Source of the DNA: Gaeumannomyces sp. JS-464
Lineage: Eukaryota > Ascomycota > Sordariomycetes > Magnaporthales > Magnaporthaceae
DNA: 64,000 nucleotides
NCBI GenBank assembly: GCA_002197995.1
Contig: NGZR01000001.1
Coordinates: 372,001 to 436,000, forward strand
Direction: 5' to 3'
Position numbers and translations under genes: made by a program. The notes below the pieces were generated by a model that made no database searches, had not been told where the DNA came from, and saw only the letters and a list, made by a program, of their open reading frames with translations. Shown one piece after another: positions 23,450 to 35,987 of this stretch (position 1 is its first letter; every line of letters starts with the position of its first letter).

Positions 23450-25890
23450 TGCAAAATCCCATTAACCCTATTTTTAATCGGATTTTAATTAAATGTTGAA
23501 AGGATATTATTAACGAAATGTTAAAAAAAAATGGGTAAGTTGGAAATGATTAATTTAGTTGGTTTTTTTCGGTTACGGTTCGCATATATAGTATTAACGT
23601 CGGGCCATTTTTCCTTCCCTTTGTTTTTGGTAAGGTGTTTTCGTTTAACGTTTTATAGTTATTTGTAATTCGGGTTTTTTCCGGCTTAATGGCGTTTTTT
23701 TCCTTTTTTTCCGCGCGTTTTTTTTTCCTTTTTTTTCGCTGTTTTAAAATTTATTAGTTTTTTAGTTTTAAATATTATGCGTGCTGCTTTTTTAAATGGT
23801 GTATTTTTTATTTTTTATAGCTCGAAATATGCTTTTTGGGTATCCGTTTATACCATTTTAATACTTTCCCGTTATTTGTCCTAACGGGTATATTGGGTTA
23901 GCACGTGTTGTGTTATTTCCTTTTATCCGTTGCCGTATTCGCATAGCCGCGTTACCGCGTTAAATACGTTTTTGCTAAATAGGAAGGCATTTAAACCCAG
24001 CTTTTCCGTTTTAGTTTGGATTGCTATTAAGCTATATGCTTTTAGCATTTTTTTATAATACTTAACCATTTTTTTTTTATAAATAGGGGGTTATTCGCTA
24101 AGCTTGGTTTTATACCGGTTCGCTTTTTTTACTGCTTCCGTTAAACTCGCAATTTTTAACTTTTATAAGCGATCCGTTTTCCTATTATAACTTTTATAAT
24201 TTTAAAAATGGATAATAAAAGTGCGATCGGTTTTCATTTTCCCGCTGTTTTTTTTATTTTTTATACTTTTGTTTAGCTTTAATAGTTTTATTGTAAGTGC
24301 GTTTCGGAAGCGTTTTTTAGAAATATTCGAAGTCGAAATTAGCGTTAGCTATTTTGGATATAACTGTTTAATAAGGTTCGCCGTATGCTTTTAAAAGTTC
24401 GTTTAATAGGTTATCCGTTTTTAAAGCTTTCCAATTCCGCGTTTTTTTTAAAACCGTTTACGACATTTTCGCCTTTCGGGTTTACCATATGTTTTTATTA
24501 AAAATGCGTTATAAAATGTGTCGTTATTAAACGTGGTGTTTGTAATGTCGGCCAAATCCGCTTTTAAATTGGGGTAAAATTTGGTCGTTAAAGCTATTGC
24601 TTTATTTGCGTAAATGTTAGCTAATTCCTGGTTGCCGTTTTTTGGCTGGTGCAAATCCGGTAATTTGGTTAAGTTTCGTTTTTTATAACTACGCAATTTC
24701 GCTTACCGTTTTATATTTTAAAAGGTAGCTTTGTGTTTTTTTATTTTTAATACTTTTTTAATAAACTCCTTTTAATACGCGTTAATTCCTTTTTTCCTTT
24801 ATAAAGGCCTTATCCGCTGCTTTTAGCTCGTCGTGGTTATTTTGTATTTTTAGTTTTATATTCGCGCGTTAGCACTTCCTCGTTTTTTTTTAACGAGTTT
24901 GGTAAATTTTAAATTCCAATACGGTGCCGGTTTAAAGCTTATTAATGCTTTTTTTTAGTGTTAACTTGTTAACGATTAGGGTTAGCTGGTTATTAATGCG
25001 TTTATTTGGTTATCGATATCGCTCGGCGTTTTTATATTTTCGATTTCGATATATTATGCGGCTATTTAAAATGCTTTTTTTTAGTCGTTTTTTATATTAG
25101 TATTTATTTCCTTTTATATTTATTTTTTTAAGGTTTTTCGCTGGAACGGTTTTGCTTTAATATCGATTAGGATTATTTAAAAATGGTGGTTTAATCCCCC
25201 TATTTTATCGTTTTTACTTTCGTATTTTACGGTTAAAATTTCGAATACTTATGTATGGTTAATTGTGCTTTTTCGCTCGCCGAATTTTTCTTTCGTTATT
25301 TTTCCGTAAAGTATTGCAGATTCGAGTTTCCACCAGTGCGTTAGCGAAAATAGTACGTTTGCTTTTTCGTTTCGTTTATTATGTACGTCTTATATAAAAT
25401 GGTGCATATTAAAATCCCTTATAAATACGGCGTGGTATTATAGCGGTTGCGTTTCGATTTCCGTTAATAGCGTATGCTATTTTCCTAATGCTTTAAAATT
25501 TGGCGAATATATCGAATAAATGTCGATTTTTTTTAACAAAGTTTATAATGTTATTGCTACCCAATCGTATTCGTTTTTGCTTTTCCACGATGCGGGGTTT
25601 AGCCGTTAATAAACGTATAATTCTGCGTTTAAACGGTTATCGGTTTGGTAATAAACCACTTCGTATTTGCATTTTATTGGTTTTTTTGGGTTTCCGTATC
25701 GGTTTAACTCCGGCTTTTATATGGCTATTATATCGTGTTTTTTTGCTAAGCAATGGGATATTTCCTTTTCCGTTTCCTTTTTTATATTCCAATATAATAT
25801 CGAAATTACTATACGCGTTTTTTTGGGTTTTTCTATACGTTAAACGGGTTAATGCTGTTTATTATTAGTAGCGGTTCGAAAAAGGAGGGC
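23450..25890 (-). pseudogene. LINE (Tad1-like) ORF2 relic: endonuclease and RT start
   Basis: Minus strand, from about 25,860 down: HDIIAI, NRYGNPKKPIKCKYEVVYYQ, LNPASWKSKNEYDWVAITL, IDIYSIYSPNFKALG and a DFN motif, the order expected of an APE-type LINE endonuclease. The open stretch 24696-24448 reads LPDLHQPKNGNQELANIYAN and ADLADITNTTFNNDTFYNAF, the linker before RT. Then AYGEPY and LPKRTYNKTI fit the start of the RT domain. The catalytic RT core below about 24,150 is too decayed to place. Inactive. Confidence 0.72.
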
Positions 25891-25899
25891 GGGTTTATC

Positions 25900-26600
25900 C
25901 GGAGTATTATTTTTTCAGCCTTTTTTTCGTATTTGCTCGTTTGCTATACGGTATGTATAATTTTTCATAATAATTTAATTTTAATAAAATTTAAAAAAAA
26001 ACTGTTTAAATTTATTTTTTGATATTTAAATCTTTAAAAAATAAATAGCAAAACCGCGATTTTTAAATATATATAATTTATATAATAGTGTTTTAAAAAT
26101 TTAATATATATTATATTAAACTTTATTAAAAAATACGCATTTTTAAAAATAAGTATTAAATCCGTTGTTTTAACGTTAAAGTAAACCGTTAAAATAAAAA
26201 ATAAAAACGTATAACTTTTTATTTTAATAAATTATTACAATTAAAACCGCTCGCAAAAAGCTGCCCCCGGTTTAACGTTATAGTTATGTATTTAAAATTA
26301 AAAACGGTAATATAATAAAATCACGTAATTTAAAAGTAATATATTTGCTAAAATGTAACACATATAACATTTAAACTTAAAGTAATATTTATTATAAATA
26401 TAACGTATATAACACTTAAATTTAAAAATACTATGTTTGTTATAAACATGGCATATATAGCATTAAAAAAACTTTTTAAATATAAAAAAGCAGGATATTT
26501 TTAATTTAATAATCTTATTTAAAATTTCGGTATTAATTAATTTTAATTAATTTTTTAAATAATTTGTAAAATAAATAATCAAATAGTAATTTTTCTATTT
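25900..26600. other. AT-rich spacer with repeated ATATAACA words
   Basis: No coding signal. Around 26,340-26,470 a phrase similar to TAATATTTGCTAAAATGTAA, then CATATAACATTTAAA, recurs three times at roughly 60-bp spacing. The same phrase type recurs in the U3 of the element C LTR, so this may be LTR-derived. Confidence 0.45.
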
Positions 26601-26822
26601 AGTGCTTTTTTTAACCCGTTTTTAAAGCGCATTTGTTACGGCGTTGCAACTTGGTACTAAGTTAAAAACTTGTTATTGCACGAGGTGGGAAAGTCCGCTA
26701 ACCCGTAAAAAGCCGGCGGATTTATAGTTAAATATAAATGTGCTAAGCTTAATCCCGTAATAGCATTATTTAAAACCATTTTTAAAAGGCTTTATTTTAA
26801 AAGCAAATTTTTAATTGTAACA
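26600..26822 (+). repeat. chromovirus LTR fragment (3' end)
   Basis: Ends AATTGTAACA at 26822, followed by TTTTAACCGATTTTATTTAA, the same LTR end and primer-site-like sequence as in elements C and D. The following DNA is AT-rich and carries no gag, so only the LTR and a few bases remain. Confidence 0.65.
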
Positions 26823-27089
26823 TTTTAACCGATTTTATTTAACGTTTTACTTAAAAAATTAATAATATAATATAATTAAAAATATTATAAACTAAGAAAA
26901 ATAACCCAAATTAAAAGTAATTATTATTTATAATAGCAAATTTTATAATACCGTAAAGTTTAAAACAGCTTTTAAACTTTTAACATTTATATTTTAAAAA
27001 ATAACAAAATTACGTAATAAAAAGCTTGTTAAAATTTACAAAATTTTCGTATTTAAAAAATATAACGGAAATACTAGAAAATATATTAC

Positions 27090-27280
27090 TGTAATAAGCT
27101 AAGCTAATAGGTGGTGGCCAGTAAATGCCGAAGTAATGTTATGTTATAAAATAAAAAAAAGGGAAAAAAAGCAGTTTCCTTTTCGAAAACTGGCTTTTAT
27201 TATATATTATATAAGCAATAAAACTGCTTAAGGGTAACTTTTAAGCCTATAACCCGTACTACCAGCACGGAATTATAACA
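27090..27280 (-). repeat. 191-bp LTR, element F type
   Basis: Closely matches the solo LTR at 52379-52567 over its full length (shared words include CTAATAGGTGGTGGCCA and AGCACGGA). No 5-bp duplication is present here (ATTAC before, TAGCC after), as expected if one side continues into an element. Confidence 0.8.
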
Positions 27281-28021
27281 TAGCCTTTTTTTCCCGGTTT
27301 GTTTTTCGTTTTGCTTTTAAAAAGTTCCCGGCTGGTTTTTAAACCGAAGTTTCGTCTTTTTATAGTTGGTCCCGACCCGGGCGGTTATTTCGTACTACTG
27401 TTTAATCGTCCCGGCGCACCGTCCCGGCTTAGCCGCTGTTTAGTATAAAGCGTTGCTAAACGTTTTCGAACCCGTGTTTTACTGTCGTTATTTGTGCTTT
27501 AATATCGATTTGTTTGGGTATCGCGTGCGGGTTAAGGCGTGCTTGCCTTTGCTTAGCTATATATCGCTAAGTTATTGCTTTTACGTTAACGTCGTTTTAT
27601 TTGGGTGTTATGTTAAGTTAAAACGTGCTTTTCTTTTTATCGGTATTAGTTTAGCTTTATATTATATTTTAAACGCGCTTTTTTTCGCTTTCCACCTATT
27701 TCCTTTTTTGCTCGACGTTTTTAAGGAAAAATTTCCATCCCCCGTTTTTTTTTTTTTTCCGCTACGATAACCATTCCCATTTTTCGCCGTATTCGTTCCG
27801 GTTTTGTTTTAAAACTCGCTCGTTTTCCTTTCGCGTTTTCCAACCTCGTTTTTTTTATTAGCAATTAGCTTTCGCCGTTTTTCATTTATTTCGCCCGCGT
27901 TTTTTATTAATTTAAAATTTTCGTTTTTTAATATAACAACCACGTTAGCTGGTAATAGTAGCGGTAATTCGCCGCGTTAAAGTTTTAATAATTTAAACCT
28001 TGTTAATTAAATACGTATCGC

Positions 28022-28460
28022 TTATATTCGGTATGCTTTTTTGTTTAACCCGCGTTTTTCTTTATTATAAAAAATAAGCAACCGGTTTTTCGCCGTCGCG
28101 TCGCCGATTTGCATAAGTTGCAAGGCGATTTTAATAACAATAAGCACGCGGTTCCCGATTATATTAATTTCGAATGTAATAATTGCTTTTCGAAAGTTAA
28201 AACCACCGGGCAAATAACCTGTGTTAAACGTCGCCCCGGCCAAGCTTATAACCGTTGCCGTTATAGCAAATCCGAGCTTTGTTACATTTCGGATGCCGCG
28301 TACGCGGATTCGCCGTTTTTGCGCCGTACTCGCCGCGATATGCTCGCGTTTATTATTAATAACGCGCATTACGAAATTAAGGGAGTTATTTCCAATAAAA
28401 GCAAACGGTTTATTTTTACTCGCCTTTTTTATTTGCATATTAATATTAACAACGGGAGCT
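28022..28460. other. unusually GC/CG-rich open stretch in element F, unassigned
   Basis: Open in three frames (138 codons minus, 117 and 83 codons plus), with well-kept CG-rich codons. None of the three translations shows a motif I recognise. It lies between the integrase end and the LTR of element F, so it may be a remnant of an extra ORF or of a separate inserted element. No function is proposed. Confidence 0.35.
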
Positions 28461-29619
28461 AAACCGCGCTAATTAAAAGCTGGTTTAATAATAAGCTTAA
28501 AACTAGCCGGGTACGGGTAATAAATTCGCTTTGCTTTTTATTTTAAGCATTTTTTCCCGTCGCGGTTAAAATCAGCAGCAAATGCAAAACTATTTTACCC
28601 GCGGTTTTTAATTTTTCGCTATACGTTATAAACCTAATGTTTTTCTTTTTATTTAAACGTTTTTTGCTTAACCCGCGTTTAGTCTTAATACGAAACGGCT
28701 TTGCGTTATTAGGAAAAACGCGATACCCAGTTTTTAGCCGTTATCGGCACTTTTACGAACGCTATACGTAATAGCCCCGCTTATTCCGCGCTTTTTACCC
28801 CAGGTCGTTTTTTTAAAAAAGTTTCGCGTTTTCCGCGATTTGTTCGGCCCGTTAATAAGCCCGCGTTACCGATTAACGCGTTTACGTAAAACCGTTATCG
28901 CATTTAAAAGCGTTAAAAGCGTTTCGCCCGCGAAATTGTTAAACGTCGGTTTTAAAAGGATGCCGCGTAAAATGTGTTTTTTAATATTAGCGTTAACGCG
29001 CCGGATAAAAGCGGATGTTATAACGCGCATAAATAAAGGTATAATTTAATTGCGTGTTATCTTTTTGTTATTAGCGTTTTAGCTTTTCGTTTTTACCGTA
29101 TCGGGCCGGCGTGCTTATCGTAGCGAAGCCGGCGTGCTTTTTTTTATTTTATAATGTTAGGTTTATATACCCGGGTGGTTAGGTCCGGTACGTGCCTTTT
29201 TATTTATTTTAATCGTCGCGTGCGTTTAACGCTTTTTTTTTCCAAATATTAGTCCGGGTTAACCCGCGTAGTTAGTTCTTTTTTATAATAGCGCGCTACG
29301 TTTCCGTTTTTTTTATAGCCTGCCCGCGTAACGCGTTTTTAACGTGTTTTTATTATTGTTTAAGTAGATATTTTTTCCGCTTTTTGCGGTGTTTATTACT
29401 GTTTAAATGCGGCCCGTTGTTTTTCCGAATATCGTTTTATTAGGCTTTAAACTTGTTAAACGCCGTTGTTTTTTCGAAAAGCTTTAATAAGTACCAATTT
29501 ACCTTATCGTGGCTGGTTCATTTTACTAGTATTTGTTTTTTTTCCTTTGCTTTTAGCGTTTTTTATAGCTAGGATTTTTTCTATTAAATGCTTTTTTTTT
29601 AAAGCTTTCCGTTTTCCGG

Positions 29620-30590
29620 TAATAGTATTAGCATTAATCCGGGTCGCGTATTAATATTTTGCTAATTTAAAAGCGGGTTATTCGTTACGCGTTATATTAA
29701 CTCGATATAAAAGTTAAAGTAAATACCTTTTAATACGTTTAAAATAATATTAAATGGGTTAAAAACTGCTATTATTTTAAACTTATTTATTACTTAGTTT
29801 AGCTTTTTACTAAGCCGGTTTATTTTTATATTGCGATATAAAAGCTAAATTTTATCGCCTTTTTTAACCTTTTTTGTTAAACGCCGAAATTTATTCGTAT
29901 TGGCTTTTTATTATTATTATGTAAATGTTATTACGGTTATAGCTATTTTTAGCTTTTTTTTTAAATGTGTTAAAAACGCGGTTATTCGTTTTTTTCACTC
30001 GTTGTTAACGTTTTAATTGTTAATGCGTTTTTAAGTAAAGGGTTAATGTTAAAACTAAATAGCAATTATTTAAAATTAAACCCCGTTACGGTTAAGTTTC
30101 GGTTATTTAAAGCCAATTGGTAAACGTTTAAATGTAAAAACCAGTTTTTTTATAAAAAAAGATAAAGCATTTTAAATAATATTGTACTTTTTAATTCGCC
30201 GTTTTATATTTCCGTTTATTTAAAAGTAAAACGCCGTTAAAAAAAGCTGGTTAATACCGATTTAAAAGCAAAGTTTTATCCAAAAGTTTCCAACCTAATT
30301 AAAACTTTTATCCGAAATAATATGGTCGGGGAATCCCCGGAATTTTTACCACGTATTTCGAAACCGTATCGCGCATTTTTTAACGCTTATTTATATCCAT
30401 TACTTTAAACTAAACGTATTTCGACAATTTATTTATAATTACTATTAAATATTTCGGGTTTCCCTCGTTCGCGGGCAATTCCGTTATAAAATCGATCGAA
30501 ATTATTTTTTAATATTAGTTTAGTATTGGGAAGGGGCGGAAAAAAGCTTATTTCGCTAGTTTCGAAAGTCGGGATTTGCGGTAAATATCG
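29620..30590 (-). pseudogene. gypsy integrase relic of element F
   Basis: The minus strand reads ISIDFITELPANEGNPKYLI, then VIINKLSKYV (integrase core start, DFIxxLP and DRLSK-like), and at 29,870-29,620 a GDKI-LLYRNIKINRLSKKL-type segment (the GDxVWLSTRNI C-terminal integrase motif). Stops replace several Trp codons. No chromodomain was seen after it. Confidence 0.75.
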
Positions 30591-30699
30591 CAATTACGCT
30601 TTAATAGAAAAATATAAATTGAAAATTTTAAAAAAAAACTATATAAAACCCTTTAAGCAAAGTTTAAAAAAGTTCGATAACGTATAACGAACTAAACTA

Positions 30700-31110
30700 A
30701 TAAGAAAAAAATCGAAAAAACCGACTTTTAAAAAAAGGAATAGCGTTTATTTTTCGAAAACGAGTTGTTAGCGAAAAACAATTTAGCATTAAAATAAACG
30801 ATTGAATAATAAGCCGGATTACACGAAATTGGAACCTTTTAAAATTATAAGGAAAGTTTTCACAGTTAATTACGAGTTTTAATTGCTACTAATTATAAAA
30901 ATATACCTAATTTTATATATTTCCCGATTTAAATTAGCATTATTGGGATTTAAAACGGACGAACTAATCGAAATAAACTTAAATTATAAATACAAAGTTA
31001 AAAAAATTTTTAACGAAAGGATTAAATACCGGATTAAACAGTACTTAATTAAATAAAAAAAAATACAGCTACGAAAAAAAACATGTGGAAAAGGGAAACT
31101 AACCTTAAAA
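30700..31110 (+). pseudogene. integrase C-terminus and chromodomain of element E
   Basis: LILYISRFKLALLGFKTDEL, then YKVKKIFNERIKYRIKQYLI and a stop where Trp is expected, then a degraded ENTWE-like motif. Same order as in elements A, B and C. Confidence 0.78.
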
Positions 31111-31247
31111 ATTGCGAGGATACTTTGCAAAAGTATCGGCGAAAACGCTTATAAAAAGGGTAGTTAAATAAAAAATAAAATAGCGAACTAAACTGGTTAA
31201 AAACTTTTAATATTACTTTTAATATTAAAAAATTTTAACTAAAAAGG

Positions 31248-31320
31248 TTTTAGTTTAATTAGGAATCGAATTTAAAATTTCCGGTTAAAAGGTACAAAAT
31301 ATTACCATTATACCATTAGG
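31248..31320 (-). tRNA. tRNA-like sequence 1 in element E (degenerate)
   Basis: Minus strand: A box TGGTATAATGGTA, B box AAATTCGATTCC at the right spacing. Acceptor strands no longer pair well. Corresponds in position to 42886-42958 in element C. Confidence 0.5.
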
Positions 31321-31457
31321 TTATAAAAAAAAGTGCATTTATTAAAACCAAATAAAACAAAAAAAACCTGCAACTAACGGTTAGCAATAAAAAAATAAAA
31401 GGAAAATTTTATACGGATTTACTCGCCGTTAAAAAACGACGAGCAAATTCGCATAAA

Positions 31458-31528
31458 TACACCCGGCAAAAATCGAACCCATAACTTTTACAAAATTGCA
31501 AAAGCGGTGCCCGTTACACTACGGGTTC
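31458..31528 (-). tRNA. tRNA-like sequence 2 in element E
   Basis: Minus strand, 71 nt: acceptor GAACCCG (GCACCCG before mutation) against CGGGTGT, A box TAGTGTAACGGG, B box GGGTTCGATTT, and a long anticodon hairpin CTTTTGC/GTAAAAG with a 6-nt loop. The same sequence type is present in element C (43095-43165). The anticodon loop is not standard, so no amino acid is assigned. Confidence 0.6.
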
Positions 31529-31839
31529 GAAAAAACAATTGGCAAAAAACGCATTTATTTGGCTTAAATAAAAAAAGCGACCCTACTAGCAAAATTAGCA
31601 AAAAAAAAAAAACTTTATTAACTAACAGCGGTTAAACCGATTATTACTAGCTAATAAATAAACTCGACAAAAGTTAAACTTACGATTTTAGCAAATAAAA
31701 GCTAAAATAATACCCAATATATTACAAGTCCTTTAAAACGGTTAGCAAAAATAATTTTTACCCGGGTTATTAAAAAGCAAATAAGTTTAGGATAAAATTA
31801 ACCCGAGTGTTTGCCAATTAAAGGAAACGGCAAAAGCGG

Positions 31840-32185
31840 ATTGCGAGGCAATTTAACGAGCTTTCCGGTCGGCCTTTTCCCGTTTAACACGTTTTAGTTT
31901 TTTTATAAAATCGATTTCCCGGCGAATTGTACGCTTTTTTTTTAATCCATATGCGACGTTATTTTCGTAAACGTAGAACTTTTTTTTAAGGCTTTTAATT
32001 TCGAGTTTAATTTGGAATATTGCGCGGTTATTTAACGCAGTTTTTTTTTTTTTTAAAAAAAAAAGGATTTAAAATCTTATAAGAAAAACGGTTACGATAA
32101 AAGCATTTTACGCAACGAAAGAATTTTTGCAGGGAAGTTAAGCATTAACTTTAGCTTAAAATTTCGCAAAAAAATAAAAAGGCAT
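31840..32185 (-). pseudogene. antisense CxxC/coiled-coil ORF of gypsy element E
   Basis: Antisense to element E, starting at the ATG at 32185 (MPFYF, like MPFCF in A and B). The charged helical part is recognisable, but the Cys motifs and frame are badly decayed. The lower end is uncertain. Included because it is the fourth copy in the same position and orientation. Confidence 0.5.
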
Positions 32186-32401
32186 AAAAGTAACGAAAAA
32201 AAGGATTAAAAAAAAAAATCGTAATAACGAAAAGTTAAAATAGCACGCGACGACGCTTTTCGTTTTTATACCCGATTAAACATTTTGTTAAACTAAAAAA
32301 AAAGGGATAAAGGAAAGTAAAAAAGGAAAATATTTACCAATTAATAAAAAGCGGGGCGGTGAATTTAGCGAAAAGGATTTAATTTGGAAAGGAAAACTTA
32401 A

Positions 32402-32819
32402 TGTTACAATTAAAGCCGGAAAAAGGGAAGTAATAAGCGGGATAACCTGGAAAAGGGTTACTTAACCCTTATTAAACGGGGTTACGTAATAAGCTTAAAT
32501 AAGCCCCGGTTTAATTTATTAATTTATAATAAATTAATAAATTATAACCCGTTTTATTAATTTGCGATAAATTAATAAATTACGACAAAATGTATAAAAA
32601 GGGTTATAAAAATATCAAAACGCAAGCCCTATTCGTGTTAGTAAATTTAACTAAAGTTTCGGCATTAATTAATTTAAGTTAGTTTTTAAATATCTATTAA
32701 AGCAAGCAATTAAAGCGCTGCATTTTAAAAACCGAAGTTTTTTATAATTGTCGATAAATAAATTGTTTTAACTTTTTGTTTAAGTGGTTTACTTTAAACG
32801 TAAAACCTCGATTGTAATA
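32402..32819 (+). repeat. 3' LTR of element E
   Basis: Starts TGTTACAATTAAAGCC, contains the TCGGCATTAATTAATTTAAG block, and ends ATTGTAATA (CA terminus mutated to TA). The U3 contains three AATTTATTAATTTATAA-like repeats not found in the LTRs of B and C, but related to the element D LTR. Confidence 0.75.
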
Positions 32820-33154
32820 TAAATTAGGTTAAATATATTATCACTTTTTTAATAACGTAAAAAATACCTATATTTGTTACCTTAATTTACAATTATTAAA
32901 ATGCGATCGTACCGTATTTTATTAAAAGTTTTTTAAATTTTAATAATTTAATAATAAAATTTATAATACTTATTTCTTATATTTTGTTAAACGTTAATAA
33001 CGGTTGTAATAACCGGTAAAATCATGTTTATTACTTTTACTTTTTGCATAAATTTGGCAATTTTTTATTACGGTTTATAACATTACTTTAGTTTTTATAA
33101 ACTTAGTATATTATTAAAAAAAATTTACGTTTTAGTAATTTTTTAATAATTATA
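32820..33154. other. AT-rich spacer, no feature seen
   Basis: No domain, ORF or repeat recognised between the element E LTR and pogo element P2. Confidence 0.6.
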
Positions 33155-34990
33155 ACGTAATTTATTAGCAAGTCGCGCATATTACCGAATCGCGCGTTTT
33201 TTTATCGCGATTCGCGTTTTCCATTTTCAATTTTAATTTTTTAATAACTATAAATGGCATTAAAATTTTAAAAAAAAACTAGGATTATTTTCGCTATATT
33301 AGCAATTTAATTTAAAGGAAGTTAAATTTGCGTACGGCAAGCAAAATTTATAATGTTTTTAAATTTATATTGCGCGATTAACTCGCCCGCCGACCTGCTG
33401 AACGCGATAATATGCCTAAATTACCAAAATTAACGGAATTCGAAAAAAGGCGTTTGTTAAATACATATTTAAATTGGATTTTCGCGCATTTCCTTCCCGG
33501 CGTTTTAGTATTAAAATTATAGCTAACGGATTGCTCGCTAAACGTAACGCGGGTACCGTTGGCAAATGCTAAATCGAAAAGTTTATTAAACGCCGCACAA
33601 AGCTTAGCACGCGTTAAATTTGAAAATACAACTACCAAAAAGCCAAATGCGAAAGTTTTAAGCTCGTTTTTGCGTAATTAAACTTTATAAAAAAGATTAT
33701 AGCCAAATATAACATTTAAAATAACGATATTTACAATTTCGATAAAACCGGTTTTTTATAAGCATAATCGCCGCTTTATAATTATTATAATATTAAAAAA
33801 TAAAAATAAAACAAAGCTAATTTAATTTAGCAACCGGAAATAGGTTATAATTATTTAAAAGGTTAATTATTACGGCTAAATAATCCCTTTTTTATTATCG
33901 TTAAAAAGAAGTACTATTTAGCTAATTAGTATTCGAAAACCGATTTTCCACGCGATTAAATTATTTTAACGAATTTTAACGGGTAAACAAAAACGCTCGG
34001 TTTAAAATTGATTTAGTATTTCGATAAACATAATATAGCTTATTTTACGGGGTTTTATCGTTTATTAACATTAAACGGTTATAAAAGCTATTATTCGACG
34101 AATTTCGGACTTTATTTTTAAAAACATAATATTATTACGTTTTATATACCTTTGCATTCGTTTTACTTTTTTTAACCGTTTAACGTTAAATGTTTTAATT
34201 TAATAAAATAGGCGTACGGTTAATAAATCGAAAATTTAATAAAGTTATACGTTAATTACGTAATTAAATCGAGTTTTTTTGCCGTTTAAAGTGGCATTTT
34301 TTAATTTTAAAACCGAAAAAAATATTTAAAAAAGCTTTTAAAAGGTTAGTTGTCCTCTTTTTAATTCGAAATTGGGTTTAAAAAAGCTATATGTAAAATT
34401 AAATTTTAACTTTTCCGAGGGTGCGTTTAAATAACCCCGAACTTTAAACTTTTAAAACGCCTTATATAATTAGGAAAGTAATTTCGCAATCCAAAAATAT
34501 ATTAAAACTCGAATTTCCAATTACTAAAGCAGTTTTTCGACTTTTATTAATATAGTTGTAAATTAAATTGCAAAAAGGGCGGGAGCGATAATGCATAAAA
34601 TGGCCCTTTTTTAAACTGAAATGTTTACGTTTAAAAAAGCGAACGAAATGCTAAATAAACGCCGGAAGGCCAAAAAAACAGGTGTTTAACTTGAAAAATT
34701 ACTTACTATCGAAAAAATACGAAATGTTTTAAATTAAAAAAAGTTAAATAAATAACTATAGTAAAACATGCGCGATTATAAAGGTTAAAAAAAAGGTAAG
34801 GATAATTCGTCGGCGATATAACATTTCCGGTAAACCCGGATATAATGCGCGCATTTGTTAAAAAAAAGTAATAATATCCGATATATATAGTTTTAAATAG
34901 TTTAAATGGATTCCTAGCATTATTAAGTTAGTATATATGTTAATTAACCGAAAGTCGGGTATGGGTGCGTGATTTGCTAATAAACCACGT
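33155..34990 (+). mobile_element. Fot1/pogo transposon P2, full length
   Basis: 1836 bp, TA on each side (33153-33154, 34991-34992). The left TIR reads ACGTAATTTATTAGC, with words AAGTCGCGCAT and GAATCGCGCG spaced 17 bp apart. The plus-strand transposase relic runs from about 33,370 (psq-type helix-turn-helix: MPKLPKLTEF, then LNWIFAHFLPGVLVL-like) through a CENP-B-like HTH (33,540-33,640), the DDE domain (about 33,740-34,200) and the C-terminal coiled-coil plus zinc-knuckle region near 34,800. Stops throughout. Confidence 0.82.
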
Positions 34991-35221
34991 TATATTATTT
35001 AATTATAAACTTTTTAAATTTTTTCCGGTATTTAACATCCGTTTATTATTACGGTTATAAATTGTTAATATACCGGTATTAACGTACCGTTTGTTTTTTA
35101 AATTAAAATAATACGTGTTTTTTCTAATGTTTCGATTTTATAATTTTTTTATTGGTTAAAAGCGTTCGTTTACCCGTTTTTCGATTTTTTTTAATATATA
35201 ATTTTAAAATTAATAAGCTTA

Positions 35222-35300
35222 AGGGTTTTTTACATGTATTTAAAACAGCAAAAGCACCGAGGTTTTTACAAACATAACGGCAGTATAACTAATAATAATA
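35222..35300 (-). repeat. short dispersed repeat, inverted copy of 21335-21395
   Basis: Reads ACATGTATTTAAAACAGCAA, then GCACCGAGGTTTTTACAAAC and GGCAGTATAACTA, the reverse complement of the other copy, with few mutations. Confidence 0.7.
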
Positions 35301-35399
35301 ATTTTAAAATTAAATTTGTTAAAAATTTTATTTTATTTAATTTATCGTTTATTTAAATTTTATTTATAATTAAATGTGTTAAGTTTTTATATTATAACT

Positions 35400-35987
35400 T
35401 TATAATTTGCTTTTTTAAATATATTTTCCATTTTTTAAATGCCCGAATTATCGTTAAAAGTTTTTTATAGTAAATTAAGTAATTTAATTTTAAACCGTTA
35501 AACTTTTGCGGAAAAAAAAGCATAAAAAAGCAGCTTTTTTTACTCGTTTCGATAATTTCACTATTTTTTAATAACTTAATTAAAAACGTTAGTTTTAATT
35601 TCGAAAAACTTATCGAAGTTTAACATTGTTAATATTGGTTTTTATAATTTTAAATCCCGTAATAATTTAAAATTTAAGTATTTAATTTTAATCCATTTAA
35701 ATTAAGTATTATTTTTAATTAAATTGGTAAATAGTTATACTTGTTTGCTAAAGTATTTAATAACCTTTTTATAAAAATTTAAAAAATTTAAAAAGATTTT
35801 AATATTTTAAACGTTTTTTAATATTAACTGTTTCCGGATTTTTTATATTTTGGCTAGTTTTATACTAACTTTTTTTAATTTAATAACGTATTTTAACAAA
35901 GTAATTTTTTTTTAAATATGCTAAATGCATTTTTTTAATTTAATTAAAAGTTGTACGTTTTATAGCTTTTAAAATCTTTTATATATA
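35400..35987 (-). pseudogene. gypsy RNase H/RT fragment
   Basis: Shares ordered words with element B at about 4940-5560 (for example CATTTTTTAAATGC, AACTTTTGCGAAAA and CTTTTAAA blocks), in the same orientation. It is cut at 35,988 by the foldback MITE and does not clearly resume after it. Confidence 0.6.

Larger units (their letters stand above)
27090..30600 (-). mobile_element. gypsy element F, 3' part, of a different LTR type
   Basis: Minus strand. Integrase at 30,590-29,620 is followed by about 2.3 kb of weakly readable DNA, a purine tract (GGGAAAAAAAGG on the minus strand), and a 191-bp LTR (27280-27090) that starts TGTTATAATTCCGTGCTGG and ends TATTACA. The same LTR occurs alone at 52379-52567. 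The 5' part is missing where element E starts. That the LTR belongs to this integrase is inferred from orientation and the purine tract only. Confidence 0.55.
30605..32819 (+). mobile_element. gypsy chromodomain element E (3' part)
   Basis: Plus strand. It starts inside the C-terminal integrase region (homologous to about 650 onward in element A), then chromodomain (about 30,985-31,110), two tRNA-like sequences, an antisense ORF (32185-31840), a purine tract (GGAAAGGAAAAC) and the 3' LTR (32402-32819). It lacks gag, RT and the integrase core. Confidence 0.8.
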
